Notes under the pieces: generated by a model
Seen by the model: the letters and a program-made list of their open reading frames with translations, nothing else
The model's database searches: none
What the model was told of the DNA's origin: nothing
Shown: one piece after another, positions 44,639 through 56,414 of the stretch
How positions within the stretch are numbered: the first letter of the stretch is position 1
Layout of the letters: the number at the start of each line of letters is the position of its first letter
Translations under genes and position numbers: made by a program
DNA from: Sparassis latifolia
Taxonomy: Eukaryota > Basidiomycota > Agaricomycetes > Polyporales > Sparassidaceae
Length of the DNA stretch: 64,000 nucleotides
Reading direction: 5' to 3'
NCBI GenBank assembly: GCA_018466975.1
Contig: CM031561.1
Span: 4,340,001 to 4,404,000 of the forward strand

Positions 44639-45052
44639 CTACTGGCTTCCGCCTGCACCCGTACCCGCATTCTCGTCATCAGGTATCCCGGAGACCCCAT
44701 ACTTCCTCGCTTCCTCATTGAACGATGCCCGTGAAAATATCACTGCGCCATTGGCATACGAGTGAACGGAGACTACAGCTTTGCCCAGCCCATCAAGGAG
44801 CTTTGCGGTGATCCTCTTTTCAGGATCCTTTGCCGAGGTGTGCATGTCACCCCTTGAAGGACATCAGCTCAGCCTCAGTTACATCATAACACGAAGTACT
44901 CACTGGACTTCCGCTGTCACGATCAAGTCGCGCAACTTGGGTATAGTACTGACGGCTATCTCCACGTTCTGCTCGACGGTCCGGTAGCCTGCAGATGTGC
45001 CTTTGTATGTCCAGTTTAAAAGCTGTCGCACTGTACTATGAAAGCCTCTCAT
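44639..45052 (-). CDS. Small two-exon protein, unknown
   Basis: The start is MRGFHSTVRQLLNWTYKG at 45052. Exon 1 runs to VTAEV before GTGAGTACTTCG. A 57-nt intron ends CTTCAAG, and exon 2 reads GDMHTSAKDPEKRITAKLLD ... YANGAVIFSRASFNEEARKY and ends GTGAGGSQ. This gives about 120 residues without stops. MRGFHSTVR could be a short mitochondrial targeting start. I know no family. It may be a relic of a longer gene, but the intron ends are clean. Confidence 0.45.
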
Positions 45053-46730
45053 TGTGCGGCGTCGATGAAGGTCTGAGAGTAACGTAGAGTGCCCAGGGAT
45101 GCTCGAGAGATATTTGCGGGCGATGAAGAGGTATAGAATAGGTGAGCACCTTTTTATACACGAGGGTGGGGTGTCTTTCGGACCGCCGACATTCACGTTG
45201 CGTACAGGTGTGATGCTGACTAGTTTCGGGCCGTCCTGCAATTCTCTTGCTTAGTTCTCTTGCCCTGCCTTCCCTAGTGATGTTCGGACCGCTATTTCTC
45301 GCCAGAAATGCCAAGGGAGCTGCATCTGGTGGTCTGAATGTCACTAGAGATCGTGTCCACGAATCTTGTGTGTGCCAGTTCATGATCTATATCATCTCTG
45401 GCCCATCTTCTTGGACTAGTCCAAATGCTCGAGAATGTTGAGACTTCCATTCTACGAGAAGGCTCTCACCGTGTCCCTGACTCAGTTTATCCGATCTTGG
45501 GTCTTTCATATCGACTCATCTGTGGTATTTGTTTTCCATCAGTCGCCTCATGCTACGGTCGAAGAGGTACACAATGACTCGTCCTCGTGCAATTGGTAAT
45601 GACTTCGGACTCACTTCATGCAACGTGAGCTGCTGATATCCGCTCAAATCTCTCATAAAATTTCTCGCGACATCACAATATTATTCCTGCAGCACCGGTG
45701 CCCCGTGAAATGTGGTGCTGGTATTTGCAGTATGGAAAGCCAGAACAGCTCGCTGTCCCGACGATTTATTGGGACGTGACGTGACTCACAAGGCAGGGGC
45801 TTTTTCACTCCGTTCGTTCATTTGGGATGTTACTCATGGCTGTCGTGTCTGTCCCGTTGAGATCATCGATTACATCTAGCTCGATCCCATGGCCGTCAAG
45901 AAAAAATTGGCTGTTGGAACTTGGGAATGCACGTCCGTCAGTTCCGTTGGCGGCGGTATAACTAATCTCTGTGTCTGGGGTCTTAACTATGTGGACATGT
46001 ATGTGGATGTATATGCTGCGCGCTCAGTGCTCAATCGTACCGCGTTCGTCAGAATTTGCCACAGCACTGATTGATGGATATGCATCACCGTCCATTCGGG
46101 CAACTATATCATCTTCTCACCTAGGCTTAATTATCTTTAGCTCATACGCAATTGTGTTCCCCAGGCTTGGAGACCCGCAAGGCATGGCCTCAATATAAGG
46201 GTTCCACTAGCCGATTTGACAGTATCACAAGTTTGCTGGGCGGACTCCCATCTTTCGGGGTTACTTCTGGGGCGGACGCAGTGTGTTCGTTCGCATCTCG
46301 ATTCGGATATCGGATATCGGAGGAAATATACTACTAGTAGTACCAGTACTGCAAGTGACTCGAATGGATGCCTCAAACGTAGTTCCTGTTGGATTCGTGG
46401 TGTTTGCACTTAGTTGAATGCAACGGTGTCGACTGCACTCAGTCAAACTCGTGCTTTGGGACGATACATAGCAGTCGACGCAGCCTCTGTCCATGCCATC
46501 TCGGCCTCGCACACCACCTTTTTCTCCGCCAAAGCGTGGCGTGAATGAGTTTCATTTATGGAAAAACCGATCCGGTAGAAATATTACCACCAATTTCCCA
46601 GAACAAACAACCATGTTGTGGCGCACTCCCGTCCAAACTCGCGATCAATAAAGACTAATCAACCACCTCGTCCCGGAAGATCATCCAGCACCCTGCATTC
46701 TGCCGCACTTCACAGGACGCTCTCTTCACG
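45053..46730. other. No supported gene
   Basis: Several short frames on both strands have no recognisable motif, extended GT-AG structure or repeat. One could be missed if it were short and intron-rich. Confidence 0.4.
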
Positions 46731-48197
46731 ATGCGTTTATCGACGCTCAGATTTGCTTCAACTGCCAGATTTACGAGATCTCTCTCCACGGTCTCTTCAG
46801 CCAAGGCCACTTTGCTGCCGTCAGATGAACTCATTGAAGAAGAGAGACAGGATGAATACAACCCGCAGGCATACTACCCTGTGCGACTTGGCGAGGTACT
46901 TGGTGGCGTGTACCAGGTTGCGTTCAAACTTGGGTACGGGAGGCGCTACTGTATGGTTGGCGCGGGACACCCGCGGTAGGTATCTGTCGCGTGTTGTTGG
47001 CCATGCGGCCGATTAATATCTTTGGCAGGTGGTGGTGGCAACACGATCGGTATGTGGCGATAAAGGTCACCAGAAACGACAGACTTTTCAGGGCCGCCGC
47101 CCTGCGCGAGATGGAGCTTTTGCGCCATATAGCGACTGCGAATCCCGCACACCTGGGGAGGCAGTGTGTAAGGACAATGCTCGATTCTTTTGAGATAGAA
47201 GGACCGCATGGTCATCACTACTGCCTCGTGTACGAACCCTCAGGGAACCTCTGTGGATGATGCAACTGTGCGGTGGTAAATACACTCCCTCGATGCTCAA
47301 GGCGATATTGCAAGCGGTCTTGCATGGCCTAGACTACCTCCACTCAGAGTGTCATATAATTCATACTGGTGCGTTTACGGTTACCATGTTGATTGAGATT
47401 GCTCAACTCGTCGCTCAAGATCTGAAGCGTGACAACATCCTGTTTGGGCTTGAGGATATATCTCTTCTTGATCGGGCTGTGAAGGATGAAGCAGAGCATC
47501 CCTCCTCTAGGAAGGTCACCACTGACCGAACGATATATCTTTCGAGATTCGATATGGGCCCCCCCTTGACACCCCCAGGACTTCCGAAGATTACTGATTT
47601 CGATCAATCTGTCCAGGGCGATGGCCAAGCGATTCTGTGTAGTTTCATTCAGGTGGACCAATATCGAGCCCCAGAAGTTGTCCTGGCAGCCCCATGGTCA
47701 TATAGCGTGGACATCTGGAATTTGGGCATGATTGTATGCATGCTTCCTTGATTCTCCGAAAATCCACATTAACTTCATCATAGTTATGGGATTTACTCCA
47801 GGGTGCTCCACTATGCGACGCCTCAGTGAAGGACTATAGCCAAGAAGGATATCTTGCTGAACTCATAGCATTGTTGGGACCCCCTCCAAAGGAGCTCCTA
47901 GATCGTGCGAGATCACGTCATTTGTTCTTTGATGATGAGGGTGCGTGTCGTGGCATAATTTGGAACGTATATGGGAAGCAGACTCTGGACGTGCGATGAT
48001 GTACAGGACTATTGAAACACAAGCATTTGTTTCCACAGCTTCGGAGTTTGGAACAATCTGTTACAGTTCTCGAGGGTGAGGAGAAGGCTCTCTTCCTCAA
48101 TTTTGCGCGTAGCATGTTGCAGTGGCTGCCAGAGAATCGCAAGACGGCGAAAGAATTACTGAGAGATCCTTGGCTACATGACTTTTTAAGGAATTAA
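46731..48197 (+). pseudogene. SR-protein-kinase-like (SRPK family) gene with two frameshifts
   Basis: MRLSTLRFASTARFTRSLST precedes the SRPK-type start YNPQAYYPVRLGEVLGGVYQ and the Gly loop KLGYG. Later come RYVAIKV (the ATP-binding Lys), MQLCGGKYTPSMLKAILQAV, DYLHSECHIIHT-DLKRDNILF across an intron (catalytic loop), ITDFDQSV (DFG changed to DFD), DQYRAPEVVLAAPWSYSVDI and the C-terminal ENRKTAKELLRDPWLHDFL. Family members phosphorylate Ser/Arg-rich splicing proteins. The frame slips by one base inside the Gly loop (about 46940, the GATVWLARDTR frame) and again at about 47237. With the altered DFG these suggest a decaying copy, although assembly errors could cause the slips. Confidence 0.8.
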
Positions 48198-48779
48198 TTG
48201 GGCCACCGCAGCTGTCAGGATCTGTTGTTATGCCGTGCTGGTACAATCTCTGCATGACAGTCGCTACTTGTGATTTATCTGGCTAACTGTATGTTTTACA
48301 CTCGTTTACGCGAGAAGCTGTCAATCGCAGAGATAGTCTATAACAATCCACATTACTGGGAAATTTTGAGTCGAAGACGACGAAAACCCGTTCTCTCACT
48401 TCATATACAGTGAACCACCCACTACTCCGGATCGGCAGGTCAAAATTCACACTAGTTTTTGAGATCCACCACCTATCGTTGTTTCGTTCAAGATCACAAC
48501 CGGTACGGATCGACGCATCCTTGGGTGAGACACACCTGGAAGTTATCACTCGAGAAGCGCATGCTTTTCAGCATGCACTAACCTCACGAGGTAGGTAGGT
48601 CAATTTTTTGGGGCGAAATTTCGCCGAATTTTTGTATTATATATATATTTTAGTGTGGTTTTCGACATAGAAGTAGATACGAAGCGTAAAGTAGGAAATA
48701 AGAGTGTGAAAATCAAGAATTATGTATCGTACGCGTACAGTAGAAAGTAAGAGTATGAGTGCAGGAAATGTATTTGATA
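48198..48779. other. No supported gene
   Basis: Only short frames and an AT-rich stretch (TATTATATATATAT at about 48640) can be seen. There is nothing that I can assign. Confidence 0.4.
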
Positions 48780-49660
48780 ATGTTACTTTTCAATCTTCTT
48801 TTTCGCAGCTATGACGTCAGGTAAGTTCATTCCTCGTTGTTTTGCAGAGGAACTGATGACGTCTTCATAGCCGGGTGAAAGAAGAACAGCGATTTGGGAG
48901 ATATCAGCGTAGAAGGCATCCGCGTTGCGATTATGTCCTTCGAAGTCTTTGTCCCACATACGCTGTCTCGTTATGTTCATCGACACCTTTGCAAGTGCTC
49001 CTTTCAATGCTGATTCGCATTCATTCGGATGGAGAGCCTTAGCATTGCGTAGATCAAACGCGGGTAAGGGGATACCATGTAGTTGCTCGCAAGATTCACA
49101 CATGTTCCATGTATGAATGCCATATTGAGCATCCAATTCTGTTAGACTGAGTGTGAATTTTGAATGAGGAGAATAATCTTACGTGCTGGTGTTTTGTCAG
49201 CGTCATCGCTCGTGTCGGTTGCAGTGTCGGATGAAGAATTGCACATTCGGATACACTGATTAATGGCGACAAATGCCAAAGTCCATGTCTTCGACACGAT
49301 AACCGTAAACGTGAATATCGAATGCGTTGACAGAGGAAACGACCACTTTACATTCCACTTCACTGACGACTACGACGATGTGTGTGCAAAATATGATGAA
49401 TTTCGTAGTATTCATCCTGACCTAATATTTGACAGGAGACCGTACTCCTCCTCATTCCTCACGGTGGATAACAATCATACAAAGCTTACCAGGTATCGTT
49501 GTATTAGTAGCGTATCAACAGTGCAAAGCACAAAATATAGCCGAATCCAATCAAATGAGTCATCATCTGTTACTCCATTTCGGCATTAGCCAATGGTAAT
49601 TCTCACAAGTACAGGGGGTTACTATTACACACTACTGCGGAATTGTGGGGGAGGAAAGAG
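48780..49660. repeat. Duplicated segment, copy 1
   Basis: Shares with 49745-50560 a matched series of blocks: CAGCT(A/G)TGAC, the sequence around GCGTAG(A)AGGCATC, TTTGTCCCA, CGTTATGTTCATCG, a block around ATGGCGACAAATGCCAAAG and CACAAGTACAGGGGGTTACT. On minus it encodes LRNAKALHPNECESALKGAL ... MNITRQRMWDKDFEG (49136-48783); on plus MATNAKVHVFDTITVNVNIE (49263). I recognise neither family. Both coding signals persist in diverged form in the second copy. Confidence 0.75.
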
Positions 49661-49744
49661 ACCTCATAGACTAAGCAATAACAGGATTGTTTTTATGGTG
49701 CACATAGACTAAAAAGTAACTCAAGGGAAAAAATTGAAACTGTT

Positions 49745-50560
49745 ATTTTTTTTTTTTTCACAGCTGTGACATTGTCAGGTAGATTCATTCCTGGTCATTC
49801 TGTGGAGGAAGTGATGATGTCTTCATAACCGGGAGAAAGAACTGATTTGAGAGACGTCGGCGTAGTAGGCATCGGCGTCACGATTGCGGCGTTCAAAGTC
49901 TTTGTCCCATGTACGTTGTCTTGTTATGTTCATCGTCATCTTGCCGAGTGCTCCTCCGAGTGCTCCTTTCAACGCCGATTTGCATTCGTTTGGATGAAGA
50001 GCCTTTGCATCACGTACCCAATATATTCTGCACGGTTCGTATCTTTTGCCATCTAACAGGCTAATCCATGGCAACAAATTCCAAGACCATATTTTCAACA
50101 CATTAACGGTCTCCGTGAATGTCGAATGCATTAACAGAGGTAGCGATCATTTCACGTTTCACTTCTCCGATAACTCGGTGCGTCCGACTCTCCATCCCGT
50201 ATTCACTCACACTAAATGCACCACAGGAAACCATCCTCCTCCTCATTCCTCACAGCAGATAGGGAGCATTTAATGTACCATATACAAATCGGTATAATTT
50301 CTGTATTCCTAGGAATGATTGTAAAACTTACATAGAGCACACAAACGACCGATAAAGTTCCGTGTCTGAGTCATCTTCTCTTACACACTGTCATGTGCTT
50401 TCTCCACCATCCAATGGTAATTCTCAGAGGTACAAAGGGTTACTGTATCGCACTGCTGCGGAATTATGGGGGAGGAAAGAGACCTCTCTGCGCTCGGTAA
50501 TGCAGCTACATAGAGTATATTACGGGTCACCGCTCCACCCCGGTGACCACGGCGGTGACC
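49745..50560. repeat. Duplicated segment, copy 2
   Basis: A diverged second copy (about 75-80 percent by eye). The minus strand reads RDAKALHPNECKSALKGALG ... MNITRQRTWDKDFERRNRDA (50131-49823), with a small in-frame GALG expansion. The plus-strand counterpart (FNTLTVSVNVECINRGSDHF) has lost its start frame. The segment offset is about 960 bp. Confidence 0.7.
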
Positions 50561-50627
50561 CCCCCTAAAAGGAAACAAAGGGTCACCAGCCCTGTACACG
50601 CCAGTCGTCAGGACTCGGCTGGTGACC
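50525..50627. repeat. GGTCACC/GGTGACC cluster, left of recombinase gene
   Basis: Five heptamers occur in 103 bp: GGTCACC at 50525 and 50581, GGTGACC at 50542, 50554 and 50621. They lie in a C-rich context, in both orientations. A further single GGTCACC lies at 51296. A matching cluster occurs at 55888-55970, on the other side of the recombinase gene. Confidence 0.7.
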
Positions 50628-51836
50628 CCCCCCTCCCAAAAAGTGGCAAGCGCGCTCGGGCGAATTCGGCGGGCCTGCGCGCTCGGCCCCCAGGGCAACG
50701 AGGCTCGTGCGCGCCTAACACGACGTCGACCACCCCGCCTCCCCCGCACCGCACACCGCCAACTGCCATCACCGCCGCCATGCAGCGGTCCCCGCCTCTT
50801 TCCCTAGCCTCTCCACGAGAGCCCGAGCCGAGGCATCAAGCACAACAAACGTGTCAAGAAGTGCGTTCACCTGACCGACACCCGGCGTGTGCAAGCCCAT
50901 CTCGCACGCACGCATCTCACGCGTGGCCAGCTGGACCATCCAAGACCGTCTCGCCACGAATGGCAGTCGCTCGATTTTCCCTGGACGCGACGACGAACGG
51001 TGTTGAATGCGCCGACACACTCTTTCCCGCTCACGCTCGTGGCCAGTGAGCTCGTCACGAGCATCGTGTTTGCTCTCGCACCGCGCATTCGCGCACTCAG
51101 TGGTGCCCACTGTCTCTCAAAGCACGCAAAGCTGGCACCGACGATGCCACATTCTTAGGCACGTGGAACCGCCCAGCAACCTCCTGGCCTTCACCTTCTC
51201 CGTATTTTACTCGCAAGTTAGTTACATCTGCTCTGTCCTAATTCCCCCATATTCTGCTGCAACCGAAGAGGACACGGTGCCCGCGCTCGATTCGCGGTCA
51301 CCAGGTGGTGCATTTTTCTACCGTACAACCAGATTCAATTCTCTTTTTGTTTTTTCCTGCCAGTCATCCTGCCCTTTGGGGCCTGCCTCATGCCGCAACC
51401 CTTACATTTCCCCGTGGCAATCGCACCCTGTCCCGTCGCTGTGTCCCTGACTGTGCGCCCTTCACGCTGTCACCTTCGCACCGTCAAATAAAAGGCCCCC
51501 GGCTCATTCTCCTTCAAAACGGTGGTGCACATTGCGTCCGACCTGCACAGTCGGCACGTCGAAAGATCCTGTATCTTTCGTGTGTGTAAGCCCCTCCTCT
51601 TTCAGTCCTCGAGCACTGCTAATGGTTCTAACTACACTCAGGTGGCACTTCCAAGTCCCTTGCTCTCCCAGCCATGTCATCACGGCAGACAGAGACCCGC
51701 GCAAGCTCAATCGCGCTCACCCAGACTGCAGCACCCCGCGCCAGCTCGAGGCCTTGCTGCGAAGACGCCGCCATCGGCCGGCACACCTCTGAACCACTGA
51801 CCCATCCTCCCGTCCTCTTGACGGTCCTCGCCATCG
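50628..51836. other. GC-rich leader region of the recombinase unit
   Basis: No supported gene. A GC-rich part (50628-51160) is followed by a more AT-balanced part with pyrimidine-rich tracts. A short frame from ATGTCATCACGG (51674) is a possible alternative start or upstream frame for the gene that follows. Confidence 0.4.
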
Positions 51837-54800
51837 GTGAAGTCACATGACGATGGGATCGTCGTGGCCGCAGCAATTTTGAGTGGTCTCGTACGACCCG
51901 CCCTCTCCTGCAGTTCCGAGGAAGCGGCAGCACGAGGTTGCTATCAGCGGCCTCACGCGCAGCGACACTCCAATAACCACGCGACAATGGGCGATGGCAG
52001 GCCCATCGTCGCATCCACTTTCGTGCACTACGAGATGCCGCGAAGGTCCCCGATCATGCTGCCTGAGGTCCCAGGCCTGCGGACAACAAACCGCGAAGGA
52101 TCGCTGCACCCCGCTTCTGCGTGCGGTGCTGTCTCTCGCTCTGGTGCTCCTCGTGTCATGGCGGGCGCTGCTGCACTCACCACTGTTGCCGGTTCACTCC
52201 AGCAGTCGATCGCGCAACTGGAGCTCAAGTCGCATGATGCGCGTGTCAAGAAGGCCAAGTTGGATCAAGACGACAAGCAGACTGGTTCGAGTTACGATCG
52301 CCACGTGCAAAACTACATCAAATACTGGACAGCCTTCCAGACCGAGCGCCACCAGAAGGCACCCGATGAAGTGCCCGTCCCGACATTTCCTATTACCGCT
52401 CTCAAAGCCTCCTTCTTCTTGGAGTATGAGATGTCACGCGAAAAGGTGAGCCACGCTTTTCTCATGCCTTGCAATGGCGACCACTGCAGCTGACATGTCT
52501 TGGATCGCAGTGTCGATATGGCAAGAACGACACCATTGCAGGATCGAATGTGGGCAAGCTGCATGTCTTGCAGGTGATCAGCGTGCTTGAGAGCTGGCAC
52601 CGCAACAATGCCTATCTGTACAAGGAGGACCCCGACGCACAGGTATCATTGCGCTCAGACATCCGCGTCTGCACTGCGGAGTCTTCCGCGAAGCATCAGG
52701 AGCCGAAGCGCATCGACAAGGCACAGGCTCTCAAAGCCGTGGGAAGTTCTGGAGGTGAGAATCGCTGAAGCTCGCAACTGCTCGATTCACTGATGAACGA
52801 CATCTGTTTCAAGACACGTACACACCAGAGGAGCTCAAACGCTGCTCGATCTGGTGCTTGACCGACGTTTCTGGCAGCAAGCAAATTTGGCTCAGCTTGC
52901 GCGATCGCGCAATGCTCCTCCTGTCATCGACGACGGCATTCCGTGGGGAGAGCTCGCACATCCTCGAGTGGTCAGACCTGTTCATGTCGTCGATCCCCAT
53001 GGATGATGTTCATGCTGGGTACAGAGTTCCGGTGCGTCAAGGATTTGAGGTAGATGTCAATAGCACTCACGCTGCTATCAGGTGCTTGCCACACTGGCGG
53101 ATAATGCCAAGCACAACCAACAGGGCCGTCTGGATGAGCACGGTGCCATCCGTCACTGGGAGGTCGAACTCTGCCCTGTCGGAGGGCTGGCCTTGCTTTT
53201 TTTTGGCTTTTTCCATGTCCTCCATCTGCCGCTGCCTGAGTTGCTTCCGGATTTCGACGACGCAGCCTGCGGTGAGTACGGGCGCCGTGACTGGTATGGC
53301 TACCACGTGTTCTGGGGCAAACAACCCGTGTCCCCTATGTCATACGACAGTGAGTGTCCCCACTGCCTGCTCATCATCGCAGTGCCACCCAAGCTGACCC
53401 TCATCCACAGACCACTGCGACAGGCTGAGAGGCATTCACAAGGAGAACGAGATATCAATCACCAAGGTCACCCACGCCGGCCGAAGTTATGCCGCGCAGA
53501 CTGCGCGGGCGCATGGTGCCACGGTCAGCGGGACGAAAGCACTCGGCGGATGGAACGAGAACGGGTCCTTCCGCCAGTGCTACGAACAAATGTTTACAGT
53601 GGACGCCCTCCTCGGTGCGGCCATGTTCAATGGTCGAAAGCCGGAGACATATTGCCTCCCGCGTGACGCTCTCAGTGAGTAGTTGGTTACATACGTGCAC
53701 CCCCCTGTGCGACTGATCAAGCCACACTGCTGTCAGATCCGCCGCCCGAACTCCTTGCGCAGATTTTTCCCTGAGTTGAGCGAGAGCAGGTCGCTCTCGA
53801 GGCTCGCGTCCGAGAGAACCCATTGGCTCAAGATTATGCCCTGCGCCACTTTCTCCGACTTTTGGTATGGCTGCGCCACATTCTGCTTCAAGACGCAGCC
53901 CTCCTGTGCACGATGCATCCATCTGCCCCCGTCTTCAGATTTGCACCGTTCAACACCCCCGCTTTTCACCGCTTTGTCAGCGAGGTGATGCCCGCCATCC
54001 GAGAAGCAGAAGAACAGGCCCGCGTAGCATACCAGAACCTTCCCGAGCATCTGATAACCAGCCTGCGGGGTGCGACCACCGGCGTCCTTATGGAGCAGAA
54101 GAGGCAGCATGAGGAGAACAACCGGCAGATGGCCGACATGTCGGAGAGGATGGTCAAGATGGAAGGCATGATCGGCATGCTGGTGAACTCCAGAAACACT
54201 CGCAAGTCGAGGCCAGGTACGGGTCTTCACGCGCGGAGATGTTCTCATGATTCTGACCTCCACCGTGATCTCAGCTGCAGCCTTTGTGGGCCCCGATCCG
54301 AGCCCGACAACCTCTGCACCTGCTGCACCTGTAGCTGCACCTCCCACTGTCGCCCCGCCCGTTATCATGATCAACTTTCATGGCAGCGACGGGCCCGGAG
54401 GCAGTGCGGTGACTCCCGCTGCGCCATCAATCACAGCATCTGTTACAGAGCTGCCGAGCAGTTCAGTGTCGCTCCTCGCAAATGCCACTTCACCCGGCTC
54501 CACGGGATCAGCCGCTCCCACATCATTGGTGGTCCCGGGGCTCATTCCACCCATTGCGGTGCCGGCATACACGGGTTCACGGTCGGCGTGACGAGAAGAG
54601 CTTCAGCGCGCATATGGTGAAGACACCTTCAACAGGCACGAGCCATGGGTTTGGAAATCGGGGGAGCTCCTCCCATCGTATCGGTACCAACCGATGAGCA
54701 CAATCATGGAGGTCTGGATGGAGTGGACTGCGGGACTTGGAGGACACATTCCCGTGCGCGAGCTGACGGAGAAATGGGGCAACCGCTGGTGCCACAACAA

Positions 54801-55017
54801 TGCGACGCTCAAAACGGAAGGTGGGCGTCGCAAGAAGATCGTCGAGCTCATCACGGAGCTGTCGCAGAAGCCGCGCTGGTCCGTCCAGCTCGCGTTGCGC
54901 TTCCTCGAAGAGAAGTATCACCCGAGGTATAGGGCGCGGAAGTTCTGTGAATACCTCACGGAGTCCGGCGGTGCGGGACGTCTCGAGGTGCTGAAGGCTG
55001 CGATGAAGTATCCGTAG
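51837..55017 (+). pseudogene. Crypton-like tyrosine recombinase with Ndc10-II-like core and GCR1_C-like tail; one nonsense codon
   Basis: Start uncertain (51837 or MAGAAALTTV at 52158). Exons joined by clean GT-AG introns give an N-terminal helical part (SSYDRHVQNYIKYWTAFQTE) and then the recombinase core. This has STTAFRGESSHILEWSDLF with the first catalytic Arg, YGYHVFWGK, ISITKVTHAGRSYAAQTAR (H-x-x-R) and ALGGWNENGSFRQCYEQMF with the presumed Tyr nucleophile: the R-HxxR-Y order of tyrosine recombinases. After PPPELLAQIFP comes an in-frame TGA (53772-53774), then an intact helical stretch (RENPLAQDYALRHFLRLL). The tail (WVWKSGELLPSYRYQP, WMEWTAGLGGHIPVREL, GNRWCHNNATLKTEGGRRKK) resembles the DNA-binding GCR1_C domain of Cryptons. 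Members cut and rejoin DNA for element excision and insertion. Confidence 0.82.
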
Positions 55018-55887
55018 ACGTGAACGGGCTGCAACAGGTTCATGATTAATGTTTTCCCCCCTTCTCCTTCGAAGTCTTTTCTGGCGGCTTCCCTCTGTCT
55101 AACTTACAACAACCTTATTTCTACTGTACAGAACCTTCTCTAGTGTACAATACTAACTTGTCTCTAGTGTACAATACTAACTTGTCGTGTGTTTTCAATG
55201 CAAAACTTCCGAGTGATCTACGTGCGCGGGGGCAAGGAGCACTGCGTCGTGCACCTGCTCGCACTCGAACACCTTTGCGTCCATACGCCCGGCGCGAATG
55301 TGTCCCGACTCGTGCTGCCACTGCCCCGCGCGAGCTTCTCCATGCAGGCACGGCGGTGGTGCTCCATGCGCGCGACGTGCGGGCCCCCACTGGCCGCAAT
55401 CACATTGTGCTCACTCACGTGTGTGGTGGAGAGCGCATCGGCACGCGGGGCATGCGGGGGCATGCGCAGTGGCAGGTGCAAGGCTGAGGGCATGTCTGGC
55501 TGGAATTGTGAAATTGGCCTGCAGCATAGAGGAATGTGGGATACAAAATTCTAAGGGAGATATATTTTTTCTCTGTACTCTATCGGCTATTGCACTATGC
55601 CACCGCAATCTGGCGTGGTGCGCACGCAGGAGTCGATGGTGCGTTCCGGCGGCACGGTTCCACTGCTGGCCGAGATGGTGAATGCATGCAGACGTGAAAA
55701 GATGTGACCTGTGACCCAGGGGGGAGGGCAGAGTGGGGTTGGTGAGCTACGGTCTGCCGCGACGACGCGCACTGCTGCTCGCGCACGGAGTAAGGTCCTT
55801 CAAGGAAGTTTACATTCCGTATGGCAACTATTGCTGGAATTGTTAGCTACTGCCCAAACGGGCCGCGCGGCATACACGGCGCGTTAT
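55018..55887. other. Gene-free stretch with a 24-bp direct repeat
   Basis: A perfect 24-bp tandem pair (TCTCTAGTGTACAATACTAA plus CTTG) spans 55137-55184. The remainder (55200-55800) has short frames on both strands without motifs. I see no supported gene. Confidence 0.5.
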
Positions 55888-55970
55888 GGTCACCGGCGGC
55901 ATATACCGAGGGGCACCGGCCCGCGCGTGGGAAGGTACCACGGGTCGGTCACCGGCCAAGCGCGGTGACC
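55888..55970. repeat. GGTCACC/GGTGACC cluster, right of recombinase gene
   Basis: GGTCACC at 55888 and 55947 and GGTGACC at 55964, in a GC-rich context (CACCGGCGGC, CACCGGCCAAG). This mirrors 50525-50627 and gives a bracketed unit of about 5.4 kb around the tyrosine recombinase gene. Confidence 0.65.
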
Positions 55971-56414
55971 ACCGCGGCCCAGGGACATATCCGTACTCAG
56001 TGACCACTATCAACGGCTCAATAGTGCAATTGTTTGACGGTTTTGCCTGTGGTGCTTCCACAACATCCCAATAGCGCTGGGACCTCGTCTACATGGAAAG
56101 TCACAAGTCTGACCTTGTCTCAAAATTTCAACGCAATTTGAGGGCGGCCGAAAGGGAGCAACCACGTAAGTTTGGCAAAGGCGTGCGTTCACGATTTCGG
56201 TATTACACAAACTTGTGTCGGATAACGATTGCACAGAAGACTTGTTGAAATCGCCGACAACATCGAAAACACAGTATACGCGAAAGCAAAAAAAATGGAG
56301 GCGCAGCATCCATCCTGGAGAGGGACGGTCCGCGGCAGCGACGGCGGGCCACGCGTGAACATATGTAACAATGTGCTTACCCAATCTGTGCCGAGCTAGA
56401 CACCCCCACAGCGG
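55971..56414. other. Short intergenic stretch
   Basis: No gene supported. It lies between the right GGTCACC cluster and the 3' end of the acyl-CoA synthetase gene. Confidence 0.4.

Noticed and set aside
50543..51049. 168-codon Pro/Arg-rich frame starting in the GGTGACC cluster
   Set aside because: It begins with GTG, not ATG, has strongly GC-biased composition and no motif, and overlaps frames on the other strand.
55200..55550. GC-rich open frames after the recombinase gene
   Set aside because: Several overlapping frames on both strands reflect base composition; none has a motif or intron pattern.
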